Position numbers and translations under genes: made by a program. From PLA2 sp036273915 (GTDB taxonomy: Bacteria > Planctomycetota > PLA2), in contig DASUGR010000151.1 of assembly GCA_036273915.1 (NCBI GenBank), positions 1 to 29,411 on the forward strand: 29,411 bases of DNA. The letters run 5' to 3'. The notes below the pieces were generated by a model. That model was not told where the DNA came from, did no database searches, and saw only the letters and a program-made list of their open reading frames with translations. Of the stretch, positions 21,549 through 28,235 are shown piece by piece; the stretch's first letter is position 1; each line of letters begins with the position of its first letter.

Positions 21549-22291
21549 TCCTCCTCGTCGTGAACGCGGACGACGCCGGCTTCGACCGCGCGACCGACGA
21601 CGCGATCCTCCGTTCCTCGCGCATCGCGAAGAGCGCGAGCGTCGCGGTGAACGGACCGACGGCGCGCGAGTTCGTCCTCCGCGCGGAGGGCATGGCCCTG
21701 GGCGTCCACATCAACCTCACCGAGGGGATGGCGGTCGCGGGGCCGCACGCGACGCTCACGGACGCGGAGGGCCGCTTCCGCTGGCGGAAGGACGAGTTCT
21801 GGGAGCGTGCGCGGAAGGGCGCGATCGATCCCCGGGAGGTGCGGAGGGAGGTGAGGGCGCAGTGGGAGCGGGGGGAGGTGCTCGGCATCCGCGCCACGCA
21901 CGTCGACGGCCACAACCACGTCCACGTGATCCCCGCGGTGCGCGAGGCGCTGCCCCGGGACGTCTACGTGCGCGTGCCGCTCGACCGTGCCCCCGCACCC
22001 CCCTTCCTTCACCTGCCGTGGGCGGCCGATGCGCGCGCCAGGCGCACCGACCGCTTCACCGGATACCGGTTCGCGCACGAGCCCACCGTCGAGGTCTTCC
22101 TCGCGAGCCTCGAGGGGCTCGCCGGGAGCGTGGAGTTCATGGTCCATCCGGGCGCGCGCGAGGGCTCGGCGTTCGTCCGTTCTCCCGATCGCGACCGCGA
22201 GACGGACGTGCTCTCCTCGCCCGCGCTCGCGGACGAGCTGGTCCGCCGCGGCGTGCGCGTGGTCTCCTTCGCGGATCTCCCGTGCGCGTAG
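21545..22291 (+). CDS. ChbG/YdjC family carbohydrate deacetylase
   Basis: 248 residues. The YdjC/ChbG fold is a metal-dependent deacetylase acting on N-acetylated sugars such as chitooligosaccharides. Seen motifs are VNADDAGFD (metal ligand D10 region), GVHINLT (H55), THVDGHNHVHVIP (H119-H127) and the late EFMVHPG. The length is typical. The ATG overlaps the methyltransferase stop (ATGA). The downstream GTG start of the glycosyltransferase lies inside its last codons. This suggests it trims an N-acetyl sugar that the neighbouring enzyme adds or uses, as in two-step deacetylation of sugar conjugates. Its own substrate is not evident. RAPAPPF in the middle is coded by a motif variant at 21990-22003. 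Confidence 0.9.
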   Translation: MILLVVNADDAGFDRATDDAILRSSRIAKSASVAVNGPTAREFVLRAEGMALGVHINLTEGMAVAGPHATLTDAEGRFRWRKDEFWERARKGAIDPREVRREVRAQWERGEVLGIRATHVDGHNHVHVIPAVREALPRDVYVRVPLDRAPAPPFLHLPWAADARARRTDRFTGYRFAHEPTVEVFLASLEGLAGSVEFMVHPGAREGSAFVRSPDRDRETDVLSSPALADELVRRGVRVVSFADLPCA

Positions 22292-23238
22292 CCCTCGTGA
22301 CGAACGCCGGGCCGGGACGCGGGAACCGCACGACGGTCGACCGCTGGGTGGAGTTCGTGCGCCGCGCGGAGATCGAGGTGCTCCTGCCGGGCGCGCCGCC
22401 GCGGGTGCCGCCCGACGTCGTCGACGGCTACCACGCCGCGCACGGTGGGCCCTGGGCGCTCGAGCTCGCGCGCCGCTTCCGCGTGCCGCTCGTCGTCAAC
22501 CTCGGCGGCACGGACGTCTTCGCGCCGGGCGTCGAGCCCGTGCTCCTCGCGGCCGACTGCGTGACGGGCGCGTTCCCGGCGTTCGGCGAGATGCTCCGGG
22601 TGCGTCTCGGCCGCGCCGTGCCCTACGCGGTCGTGCCGCGCGGGGTCCGGGTTCCCGCGACCCTCCCCCTTCGCGCGCCGACGGGGCGCGTGCTCCTGCC
22701 CGCGGGGCTCCGCCCGGTCAAGGACGTGCTCACGGCGATCGACCTTCTCGGGCGGCTGCGCGCGCGCGGGCTGCCGCTCTCGCTCTCGATCCTCGGGCCC
22801 GCGATCGACGCCGCCTACGCGGCGACGGTGCGCGCGCGCGCGGGCGCGTTCGTCGAGGTCGGCGAGACGGAGCCGGACCGGATGCCCGACGCTTACCTCG
22901 CGGCGGACGTCGTCTGGAACACGTCGCTCCACGAGGGCGGGTCGAACGCGCTGCTCGAGGCGGTGGCGTACGGCTGCGCCATCTTCGCGCGCGACGTGCC
23001 GGGCAACCGCGAGCTGCTCGGAGAGGAGGGGGCTCCGGGCGCGCTCTTCGACCCCGCGGACACGGATTCCGCGGAGGCGTTCCACCGGGCGCTCCTCGAG
23101 GAGGACGAGGCGGCGCGTGGCAGGCGCGTGGCGGCCGGCCGCGCCTGGCTGCGCCGCCTGCACGACCCCACCGCCGAATCCCACGCCTTGGAGAACCTCT
23201 GGTCAACGGTTGACCTGCGCAACCTGCGTATGTCTTAG
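22282..23238 (+). CDS. Glycosyltransferase, GT4-like (GT-B fold)
   Basis: 318 residues. The opening RVALVTNAGPGRGNRTTVDRW is followed by a compact N-terminal domain. The C-terminal domain has the GT4 pattern ending with SLHEGGSNALLEAVAYGCAIFARDVPGNRELLG, the EGGSNxxLEA nucleotide-sugar motif. The protein is shorter than most GT4 enzymes, with a reduced acceptor domain. The start is GTG 22282, overlapping the YdjC gene by 10 nt. It is the last gene of a four-gene overlapping set. A strong hairpin follows 26 nt after the stop. Confidence 0.88.
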   Translation: MRVALVTNAGPGRGNRTTVDRWVEFVRRAEIEVLLPGAPPRVPPDVVDGYHAAHGGPWALELARRFRVPLVVNLGGTDVFAPGVEPVLLAADCVTGAFPAFGEMLRVRLGRAVPYAVVPRGVRVPATLPLRAPTGRVLLPAGLRPVKDVLTAIDLLGRLRARGLPLSLSILGPAIDAAYAATVRARAGAFVEVGETEPDRMPDAYLAADVVWNTSLHEGGSNALLEAVAYGCAIFARDVPGNRELLGEEGAPGALFDPADTDSAEAFHRALLEEDEAARGRRVAAGRAWLRRLHDPTAESHALENLWSTVDLRNLRMS

Positions 23239-23264
23239 CGGGGGAAGGAGTTGGGGCGGCCGTG

Positions 23265-23284
23265 GTGCGCCAGTGCTGGCGCAC
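23265..23284. terminator. 9-bp hairpin between convergent genes
   Basis: GTGCGCCAG (23265-23273), loop TG, CTGGCGCAC (23276-23284) is a perfect 9-bp stem between the glycosyltransferase stop and the MEMO-type gene stop. A weak T-rich stretch (GGTTCTTTA) follows 10 nt later on plus. It may end both transcripts, or be a REP-like element. Confidence 0.5.
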
Positions 23285-23332
23285 GACCGTCAGGGTTCTT
23301 TACGCGCTTGCCTCCCGCCGCAGGCGCGGGCG

Positions 23333-24103
23333 CTACGCGAACGCGAACGCGCCGTAGCCGACGACCTCGGACCGCGGGCCCGCGGTGTCGCCGGAGCTCT
23401 TGAGGTCGAGCGTGGTCACGCGGAGCCCGCGCCGGCGCGCGACCTCGAGCAGCCCCCCGATCGCCCGGCAGCCGCAGGCGTCCTCGGGGCCGACGTCGGC
23501 GGCGCGCAGCCGCTCGATCGCGTTCGCCGTCTCGCGGTCGAGGCGCCGCGCGGTCTCGTAGTCGTGGTAGTGCGAGAGGTCGGAGCTGACGACGACGAAC
23601 GTCTCCGGCCCGTCCCAGACGCGCTCGAGCACCTCCGCCACCTCCGCGGGCGCGGCGTCGCCGACGACGAGCGGCACGAGGCGGAACTCCGGGAACACGG
23701 TCTGGAGGAACGGGATGTGGACCTCGAGCGAGTGCTCGCCCCGGTGTGCCGCGTCGAGTCGCCGCACCTGCGGCAGCTCGAGCAGCCGCGCGACCGCCTC
23801 CGTGTCGACGGGCACGCGCCCGAGCGGCGTCTCGAACCACTCCGCGGAGTGCGCCGCGAGCCCGGCGAGCGGGTAGCGGTGCGCCGGGCCCAGGAGCACG
23901 ACGCGGTTCCCCCGCGCCCCCTCCCACAACCGGTACCCGGATCCGGCGATCGGACCCGAGTAGACGTATCCCGCGTGCGGCAGGACCAGCGCCTTCGGCG
24001 GCGGCCCGTGCCCCTTGCCGACGCACGCGCGCACGGCCGCGCGCAGCTCGGCGGCATCGGCCGGATAGAAGAGCCCCGCGACGCAAGCCTCTCGCACGTT
24101 CAT
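23333..24103 (-). CDS. amrB: AmmeMemoRadiSam system protein B (MEMO1 family)
   Basis: 256 residues of the MEMO/extradiol-dioxygenase-like fold. Metal-site positions match human MEMO1: PHAGYVYSGP (H43), LLGPAHRYPLAG (H75) and ACGCRAIGG (C210). Other family segments are GEHSLEVHIPFLQ and SSDLSHYHDYE. The biochemical role of bacterial members is unsettled. The gene starts on an ATGA overlap with the radical SAM partner, giving a two-gene minus-strand unit. The usual third partner, an AMMECR1-domain protein A, is not in this window. Its 3' end converges on the glycosyltransferase with a hairpin between. Confidence 0.94.
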   Translation of the reverse strand: MNVREACVAGLFYPADAAELRAAVRACVGKGHGPPPKALVLPHAGYVYSGPIAGSGYRLWEGARGNRVVLLGPAHRYPLAGLAAHSAEWFETPLGRVPVDTEAVARLLELPQVRRLDAAHRGEHSLEVHIPFLQTVFPEFRLVPLVVGDAAPAEVAEVLERVWDGPETFVVVSSDLSHYHDYETARRLDRETANAIERLRAADVGPEDACGCRAIGGLLEVARRRGLRVTTLDLKSSGDTAGPRSEVVGYGAFAFA

Positions 24104-25176
24104 AGGTTCACCGGCAGGCGCCGCGATCCCCAGCGGCCCGGCTCCTCCTCGAAGACGCCGGCGCAAGGCGTCCCGCAGGACCGGCAGCGCCCTTCCGAGA
24201 GGCGCCACCCGGTGATGTCGTAGCCGCGGCGGCCGATCACGACCTCGCCGCAGCCGTGGCAGTACGTCGACTGCCCTTCCGGGTCGTGGATGTTCCCCGT
24301 GTAGACGTAGCGAAGGCCGTTGCCGAGGGCGATCGTCCTCGCCTTCTTGAGGACGTGGGGGGGCGTGGGGGGCGTGTCCATCATCCGCCAGTCCGGGTGG
24401 AAGGCGGTGAAGTGGAGCGGGACGTCGGGGCCGAGGTCGTCCCGCACGAAGCGGGAGAGCGCGTCGATCTCGTCGTCGCCGTCGTTCTGGCCGGGGATCA
24501 GGAGCGTCGTCATCTCGAACCACACCTTCGTCTCGTGCTTCAGGTAGCGGAGCGTGTCCTTCACCGGCTCGAGATGCCCTGCGCAGATCTCCCGGTAGAA
24601 GCGCTCCGTGAACGCCTTCAGGTCCACGTTGGCGGCGTCCATGTGGCGGTAGAACTCCGCGCGCGGCTCCGGGCACACCTCGCCCGCGGTCACGGCCACG
24701 GTGCGGATCCCGACGGCCCGGCACTCCCTCGCCACGTCGATCGCGTACTCGTGGAAGATCACGGGGTCGTTGTAGGTGAAGGCGACGCTCCGGCACTCGA
24801 GCCCCTTCGCGACCTCGGCGATCCGCCGCGGCGTGGCCTCGGCCGCGAGCGTGTCCGTCTCCCTCGACTTCGAGATGTCCCAGTTCTGGCAGAACTTGCA
24901 GCCGAGGTTGCAGCCCGCGGTGCCGAAGGAAAGCGTCGGCGTGCCCGGGAGGAAGTGCGCGAGCGGCTTCTTCTCGATCGGGTCGACGCAGAAGCCGCTC
25001 GACCGGCCGTAGGTGAGGAGCAAGATCTCGCCGCCCTCGCAGCCGCGCACGAAGCAGAAGCCGCGCTGCCCGTCGTGGAGCCTGCAGAAGCGGGGACAGA
25101 GGTCGCACTGCACCCGCCCGTCCTCCAGGCGGTGCCAGTACTTCGTGGGGTGGGCATGCGGCGCGAGGGTCGCCAC
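24100..25176 (-). CDS. amrS: AmmeMemoRadiSam system radical SAM enzyme
   Basis: 358 residues. The radical SAM cluster is C89-x3-C93-x2-C96 in GTAGCNLGCKFCQNWDISKS, preceded by the family-typical FLPGTPTLSFGTAGC. The N-terminus has further cysteines (C24, C27, C31, C41; CDLCPRFCRL), and the C-terminus has CHGC and CRSCGTPC, suggesting an added metal site. The chosen start is GTG 25176, giving MATLAPHAHPTKYWHRLEDG, since the family begins shortly before the KYW segment. A GATAAT box ends 6 nt before it, so this is a leaderless candidate. It is coupled to the MEMO-type gene by an ATGA overlap. The reaction is unknown for the family. Confidence 0.95.
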   Translation of the reverse strand: MATLAPHAHPTKYWHRLEDGRVQCDLCPRFCRLHDGQRGFCFVRGCEGGEILLLTYGRSSGFCVDPIEKKPLAHFLPGTPTLSFGTAGCNLGCKFCQNWDISKSRETDTLAAEATPRRIAEVAKGLECRSVAFTYNDPVIFHEYAIDVARECRAVGIRTVAVTAGEVCPEPRAEFYRHMDAANVDLKAFTERFYREICAGHLEPVKDTLRYLKHETKVWFEMTTLLIPGQNDGDDEIDALSRFVRDDLGPDVPLHFTAFHPDWRMMDTPPTPPHVLKKARTIALGNGLRYVYTGNIHDPEGQSTYCHGCGEVVIGRRGYDITGWRLSEGRCRSCGTPCAGVFEEEPGRWGSRRLPVNL

Positions 25177-25275
25177 GACCCCATTATCTTGCAACTTCCG
25201 CGCCCTGCCCCCGGAACCCCCTGTTTTCGCCCCGCCGTGCGGGTTCGCGCGGGATTCCGCGGTATTCTCTTCGCC
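25177..25275. promoter_or_regulatory. Divergent promoter region, radical SAM / VOC
   Basis: 99 nt with two near-start boxes: GATAAT on minus (25183-25188, 6 nt before GTG 25176) and TATTCT on plus (25263-25268, 7 nt before ATG 25276). A G/C-tract motif (CCCCCGGAACCCCC, 25208-25221) lies between them. No clear -35 boxes. Confidence 0.5.
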
Positions 25276-25638
25276 ATGCTGCGCGCGCTCATCGCCATGG
25301 TCCATGTCGAGGACGTGCCCCGCTCGATCGCGTTCTACGGGAAGCTCGGGCTCGAGGTGAGGAGCACCCACGTGCTCGAGGGCGAGACCGAGCCGGTGTG
25401 GGCGATGCTCGAGTCGGGGGGCGCCCGCCTCATGCTCACGCGCGCCGACGCCCCCGTGGATCGCGAGCGGCAGGCGATCTTTTTCTACGGCTACTGCGAC
25501 GACGTGCCCGCGTTCCGCGACCGGCTGATTGCGGAGGGCGTCGCCGTCGGGCCGATCGAGTACCCCTTCTACTGCCCGAACGGCCAGTTCCGCGTGGTGG
25601 ATCCCGACGGCATCCTCGTGATGGTGACCCACACGTGA
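25276..25638 (+). CDS. VOC family (glyoxalase/bleomycin resistance-like) protein
   Basis: 120 residues with the vicinal-oxygen-chelate fold: VHVEDVPRSIAFYGKLGLEV at the start, WAMLESGGARLMLTRAD, IFFYGYCDDVPAFRDRLIAEG, and the closing GQFRVVDPDGILVMVTHT. The paired betaalphabetabetabeta modules are visible. Members include glyoxalases, dioxygenases and binding proteins; the substrate cannot be inferred. The gene is 13 nt upstream of the pirin gene, probably one transcript. The TATTCT box 7 nt before the ATG and the absence of a Shine-Dalgarno suggest leaderless translation. Confidence 0.92.
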   Translation: MLRALIAMVHVEDVPRSIAFYGKLGLEVRSTHVLEGETEPVWAMLESGGARLMLTRADAPVDRERQAIFFYGYCDDVPAFRDRLIAEGVAVGPIEYPFYCPNGQFRVVDPDGILVMVTHT

Positions 25639-25651
25639 GGAAGGAGCCCCC

Positions 25652-26554
25652 ATGTCGATCCGACCCGTGAAGCGCCTCGTGAAGTCGAAGCCGACGCTCG
25701 AGGGCGCGGGCGTGCGCCTGCGCCGCGCGTTCGGCTTCGGCGCCACGTCCGACTTCGATCCGTTCCTCCTGCTCGACGACTTTCGCAACGATCGGCCGGA
25801 GGACTACCTGAAGGGATTCCCGTGGCACCCGCACCGCGGGATCGAGACGATCACGTACGTGCTCGCGGGGACCGTCGAGCACGGCGACAGCCTCGGCAAC
25901 AAGGGCGCGATCGCCGCGGGCGACGTGCAGTGGATGACCGCCGGCCGCGGGATCATCCACCAGGAGATGCCGAAGGGCGACGCGAACGGCCGCATGCACG
26001 GCTTCCAGCTCTGGGCGAACCTCCCCGCGGCGTTGAAGATGACGGCGCCGCGCTACCAGGAGGTGAAGTCGGCGGACGTCCCGGTGGTGACCGACGACGA
26101 CGGCGCGAGCGTGCGCCTCGTGTGCGGGAGGTATGGGGGGGTCCGGGGGCCGGTCGACGGGATCGCGGCGGACCCGACGTACCTCGACGTGAGCGTGCCG
26201 CCGGGGAAGCGGAAGACGCTGAAGGTCGCGACGGGGCGCCACGCGTTCGCGTACGTCTTCGCGGGCGCGGGGAAGTTCTGCAACGCGTCGGGCCCGCTCG
26301 CGGTGCCGACGGAGAGCGTCGGCTGGCTCGACACGCACCCGCCGGCGGAGGCGGAGAACCGCTCGCTCGTGCTCTTCGACAAGGGCGACGAGGTGACGGT
26401 GCAGGCGGACGACGAGGGGATCCGCTTCCTGCTGGTGTCGGGCGAGCCCTTGAAGGAGCCGGTGGCGTGGTACGGCCCCATCGTGATGAACACGCAGGAG
26501 GAGCTGCGCCGCGCGTTCGCGGAGCTCGAGGAGGGGACGTTCCTCAAGGAGTAG
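25652..26554 (+). CDS. Pirin family protein
   Basis: 300 residues, bicupin fold. The metal site of the N-terminal cupin is intact: HPHRG with H59 and H61, then GRGIIHQE with H103 and E105, matching H56/H58/H101/E103 of human pirin. Family members have quercetinase activity or act as redox or transcription cofactors. GGAAGGAG about 5 nt before the ATG is a good Shine-Dalgarno. It follows the VOC gene closely. A loop (YGGVRGP) is encoded by a G-tract motif copy at 26135-26149. Confidence 0.95.
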   Translation: MSIRPVKRLVKSKPTLEGAGVRLRRAFGFGATSDFDPFLLLDDFRNDRPEDYLKGFPWHPHRGIETITYVLAGTVEHGDSLGNKGAIAAGDVQWMTAGRGIIHQEMPKGDANGRMHGFQLWANLPAALKMTAPRYQEVKSADVPVVTDDDGASVRLVCGRYGGVRGPVDGIAADPTYLDVSVPPGKRKTLKVATGRHAFAYVFAGAGKFCNASGPLAVPTESVGWLDTHPPAEAENRSLVLFDKGDEVTVQADDEGIRFLLVSGEPLKEPVAWYGPIVMNTQEELRRAFAELEEGTFLKE

Positions 26555-26610
26555 CCGGCGTACGGAGACACGGAAAGGAGACGGGGTCCGGGGGGGTGCC
26601 GTCCGCGACG

Positions 26611-27192
26611 ATGGCGAAAAACACTCGGCGACAGCTCGAACGGGCCATGCGGGGACGCCTCCTCGTGCAGTTCGAGCGTCCGTTCGAGCCGGGCAGCGTG
26701 ATCGGCTACGTGCGGGCGATGGGATCCGCGCTGCTCCTCGTAGCCGTGATCGGCGAGGATCTCACGCCGAACGGCTTCCAGGTTTTCCGGATTCGCGACG
26801 TGAGGCGCCTCGACCTGCCGCACGCGCACGCCGGATTCGTTGAGGAGGCCCTCCGGTTGCGCGGCGAGAGGGTTCCGCGAGCGCCGCGGGTCCGGCTCGA
26901 TGGCTTTCCCGAGCTCCTGCGATCCGCGTCCCGCCTCTTTCCGCTGGTGACGATCCACCGCGAACGCGTGGACCCCGAATCCTGCTGGATCGGACGCGTC
27001 GTCGACGCGGACGAGCGCCGGGTCCGCCTCCTCGAGATCGATCCGAGCGCGGCATGGCACGCGGAACCGAGCGAGTACCGGGTGGCCGAGATCACCCGCA
27101 CGGACTTCGGCGGCGGGTACGAGGGCGCCCTCGCGCTCGTGGCAGGATCCCGCGGCTCGGCGCGATCGAAGCGCTCGCGCACGCGTTCGTAA
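26611..27192 (+). CDS. Conserved-looking hypothetical protein, possible small beta-barrel N-domain
   Basis: 193 residues, no motif recognised with confidence. The first part (LLVQFERPFEPGSVIGYVRAMGSALLLVAVIG, then NGFQVFRIRDVRRLDLP) looks like a small SH3/Sm-like beta-barrel. The second half contains a similar strand pattern (ESCWIGRVVDADERRVRLLEID), so it may be a duplicated barrel. The C-terminus is basic (RSKRSRTRS). Codon third positions look less GC-biased than in neighbours, and the following 310 nt are also less GC-rich, hinting at a different origin. The start ATG 26611 is preferred. A G-tract motif (26583-26596) lies just upstream. Confidence 0.6.
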   Translation: MAKNTRRQLERAMRGRLLVQFERPFEPGSVIGYVRAMGSALLLVAVIGEDLTPNGFQVFRIRDVRRLDLPHAHAGFVEEALRLRGERVPRAPRVRLDGFPELLRSASRLFPLVTIHRERVDPESCWIGRVVDADERRVRLLEIDPSAAWHAEPSEYRVAEITRTDFGGGYEGALALVAGSRGSARSKRSRTRS

Positions 27193-27503
27193 CTGATCGG
27201 AGCATGGTACCGGTCGGCCAGCAACTCGCCCGACGTGGCGCCGGTAACAAGGTATTGCCCGAGTTATTCACGAGGATCGAGGCCGACGGGCAGGCGCGAC
27301 CGCGCGGACCGACGCCGTTCGGCGAGGGAGCCGTCGGGACGAACGTCGAGTCGGTGTTCTGGGCGAGGACAGGCGGTCGAGATCAAGGAGCGACGACGAA
27401 GCTGGCTCCAAAGGAGCCTGCGAGGAGGAGCGACGCAGAGATCGGCCGGATGGACCGCCCAGAACCGCGAGACTCGTGAATATCCGGGCTAGGATCTTTG
27501 GGG
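27193..27503 (+). other. 311-nt non-coding stretch with structured element
   Basis: No convincing protein frame; the open frame covering it on plus has no coding character and begins inside the preceding gene. Within it, 27372-27459 shows organised structure. A 7-bp outer stem GGCGGTC (27372-27378) pairs with GACCGCC (27453-27459). A central hairpin GGCTCC-AAA-GGAGCC lies at 27404-27418. Two direct copies of GGAGCGACG (27387-27395 and 27427-27435) flank the hairpin. It could be a small RNA, a leader element of the SpoIIE gene, or a miniature repeat. Lower GC than surroundings. Confidence 0.45.
27490..27495 (+). promoter_or_regulatory. -10 box of the SpoIIE phosphatase gene
   Basis: TAGGAT (in GGGCTAGGAT) ends 8 nt before ATG 27504; it supports that start and a near-leaderless mRNA. 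Confidence 0.45.
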
Positions 27504-28235
27504 ATGCGCGAGATCCTCTGCTCGGAGGTCTGGGGGGGTTCGGGGCCCTGCGACGTCTCCGTGAAGCTCGCGGGCGTGCGCGGGGAATGCTGGTCGCGGG
27601 TGTATCAGGGGGGGGCCGCGGGGGGGGACATCCACTTCCTCTCCGTCTGCGGCATGAGCATCCTCACGAAGGCCGTGCTCGCGGACGTCTCCGGCCACGG
27701 CGCGGAGAGCGCGGAGGTCGCGAGGATCATCCACGACGCGCTCCAGCGCTCGATCGGCGCGCACGACAACTCCGAGATGCTCGCCTGCGTGAACGAGGAG
27801 TTCCTGAAGCGCCGCACGGGCGACTTCCGGTTCACGACGATGGTCGCGACGATCATCGACAGCCGCGACCGCTCGCTCGTCTACGCGTACGCGGGCCACC
27901 CGTCGATCCTGCGCGGGTCGGAGGGGCGCTTCACGCCCGTGCGGCCCGAGGGCGGCGCGCCGCCGGGGATGCCGCTCGGCATCGTCCGCGGCGAGGGGCT
28001 CCACTACGAGCAGCACCGCGCGCAGCTCGCGGAGGGCGACGTGCTCGTCCTCCACACGGACGCGTTCACCGAGGCGCGGGGCGGCGACGGCGAGCTGCTC
28101 GGCGAGGAGGGGCTCATCCGGCTGCTGGAGGGCGCGGGGACGATGAAGCCGGCGGAGCTCAAGGAGCACGTGCTCGGCGAGCTCGGCGAGGATCTCGCGG
28201 ACGACGCGTCGCTCGTCGTCCTGGAGGTGCTGTGA
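27504..28235 (+). CDS. SpoIIE/PP2C family serine/threonine phosphatase
   Basis: 243 residues, a stand-alone phosphatase domain without sensor region. Metal-binding motifs are GGDIHF (40-45, equivalent to GGDYYD), DVSGHG (61-66), and DDASLVVLEVL at the end. Others are MVATIID, YAGHPS, GMPLGI and LHTDAFTEA, where TDA replaces the common TDG. Such enzymes dephosphorylate anti-anti-sigma factors or other STAS/kinase partners, none of which is nearby. Two G-tract motifs (27532-27545, 27608-27627) encode WGGSGP and GGAAGG close to the N-terminus. The stop overlaps the GTG start of the ADP-ribosylglycohydrolase-like gene. Confidence 0.9.
   Translation: MREILCSEVWGGSGPCDVSVKLAGVRGECWSRVYQGGAAGGDIHFLSVCGMSILTKAVLADVSGHGAESAEVARIIHDALQRSIGAHDNSEMLACVNEEFLKRRTGDFRFTTMVATIIDSRDRSLVYAYAGHPSILRGSEGRFTPVRPEGGAPPGMPLGIVRGEGLHYEQHRAQLAEGDVLVLHTDAFTEARGGDGELLGEEGLIRLLEGAGTMKPAELKEHVLGELGEDLADDASLVVLEVL

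Noticed and set aside
27054..27479. Open frame of about 140 codons across the spacer before the SpoIIE gene
   Set aside because: It starts inside the 193-residue gene in another frame, has no coding bias and overlaps the structured repeat element.
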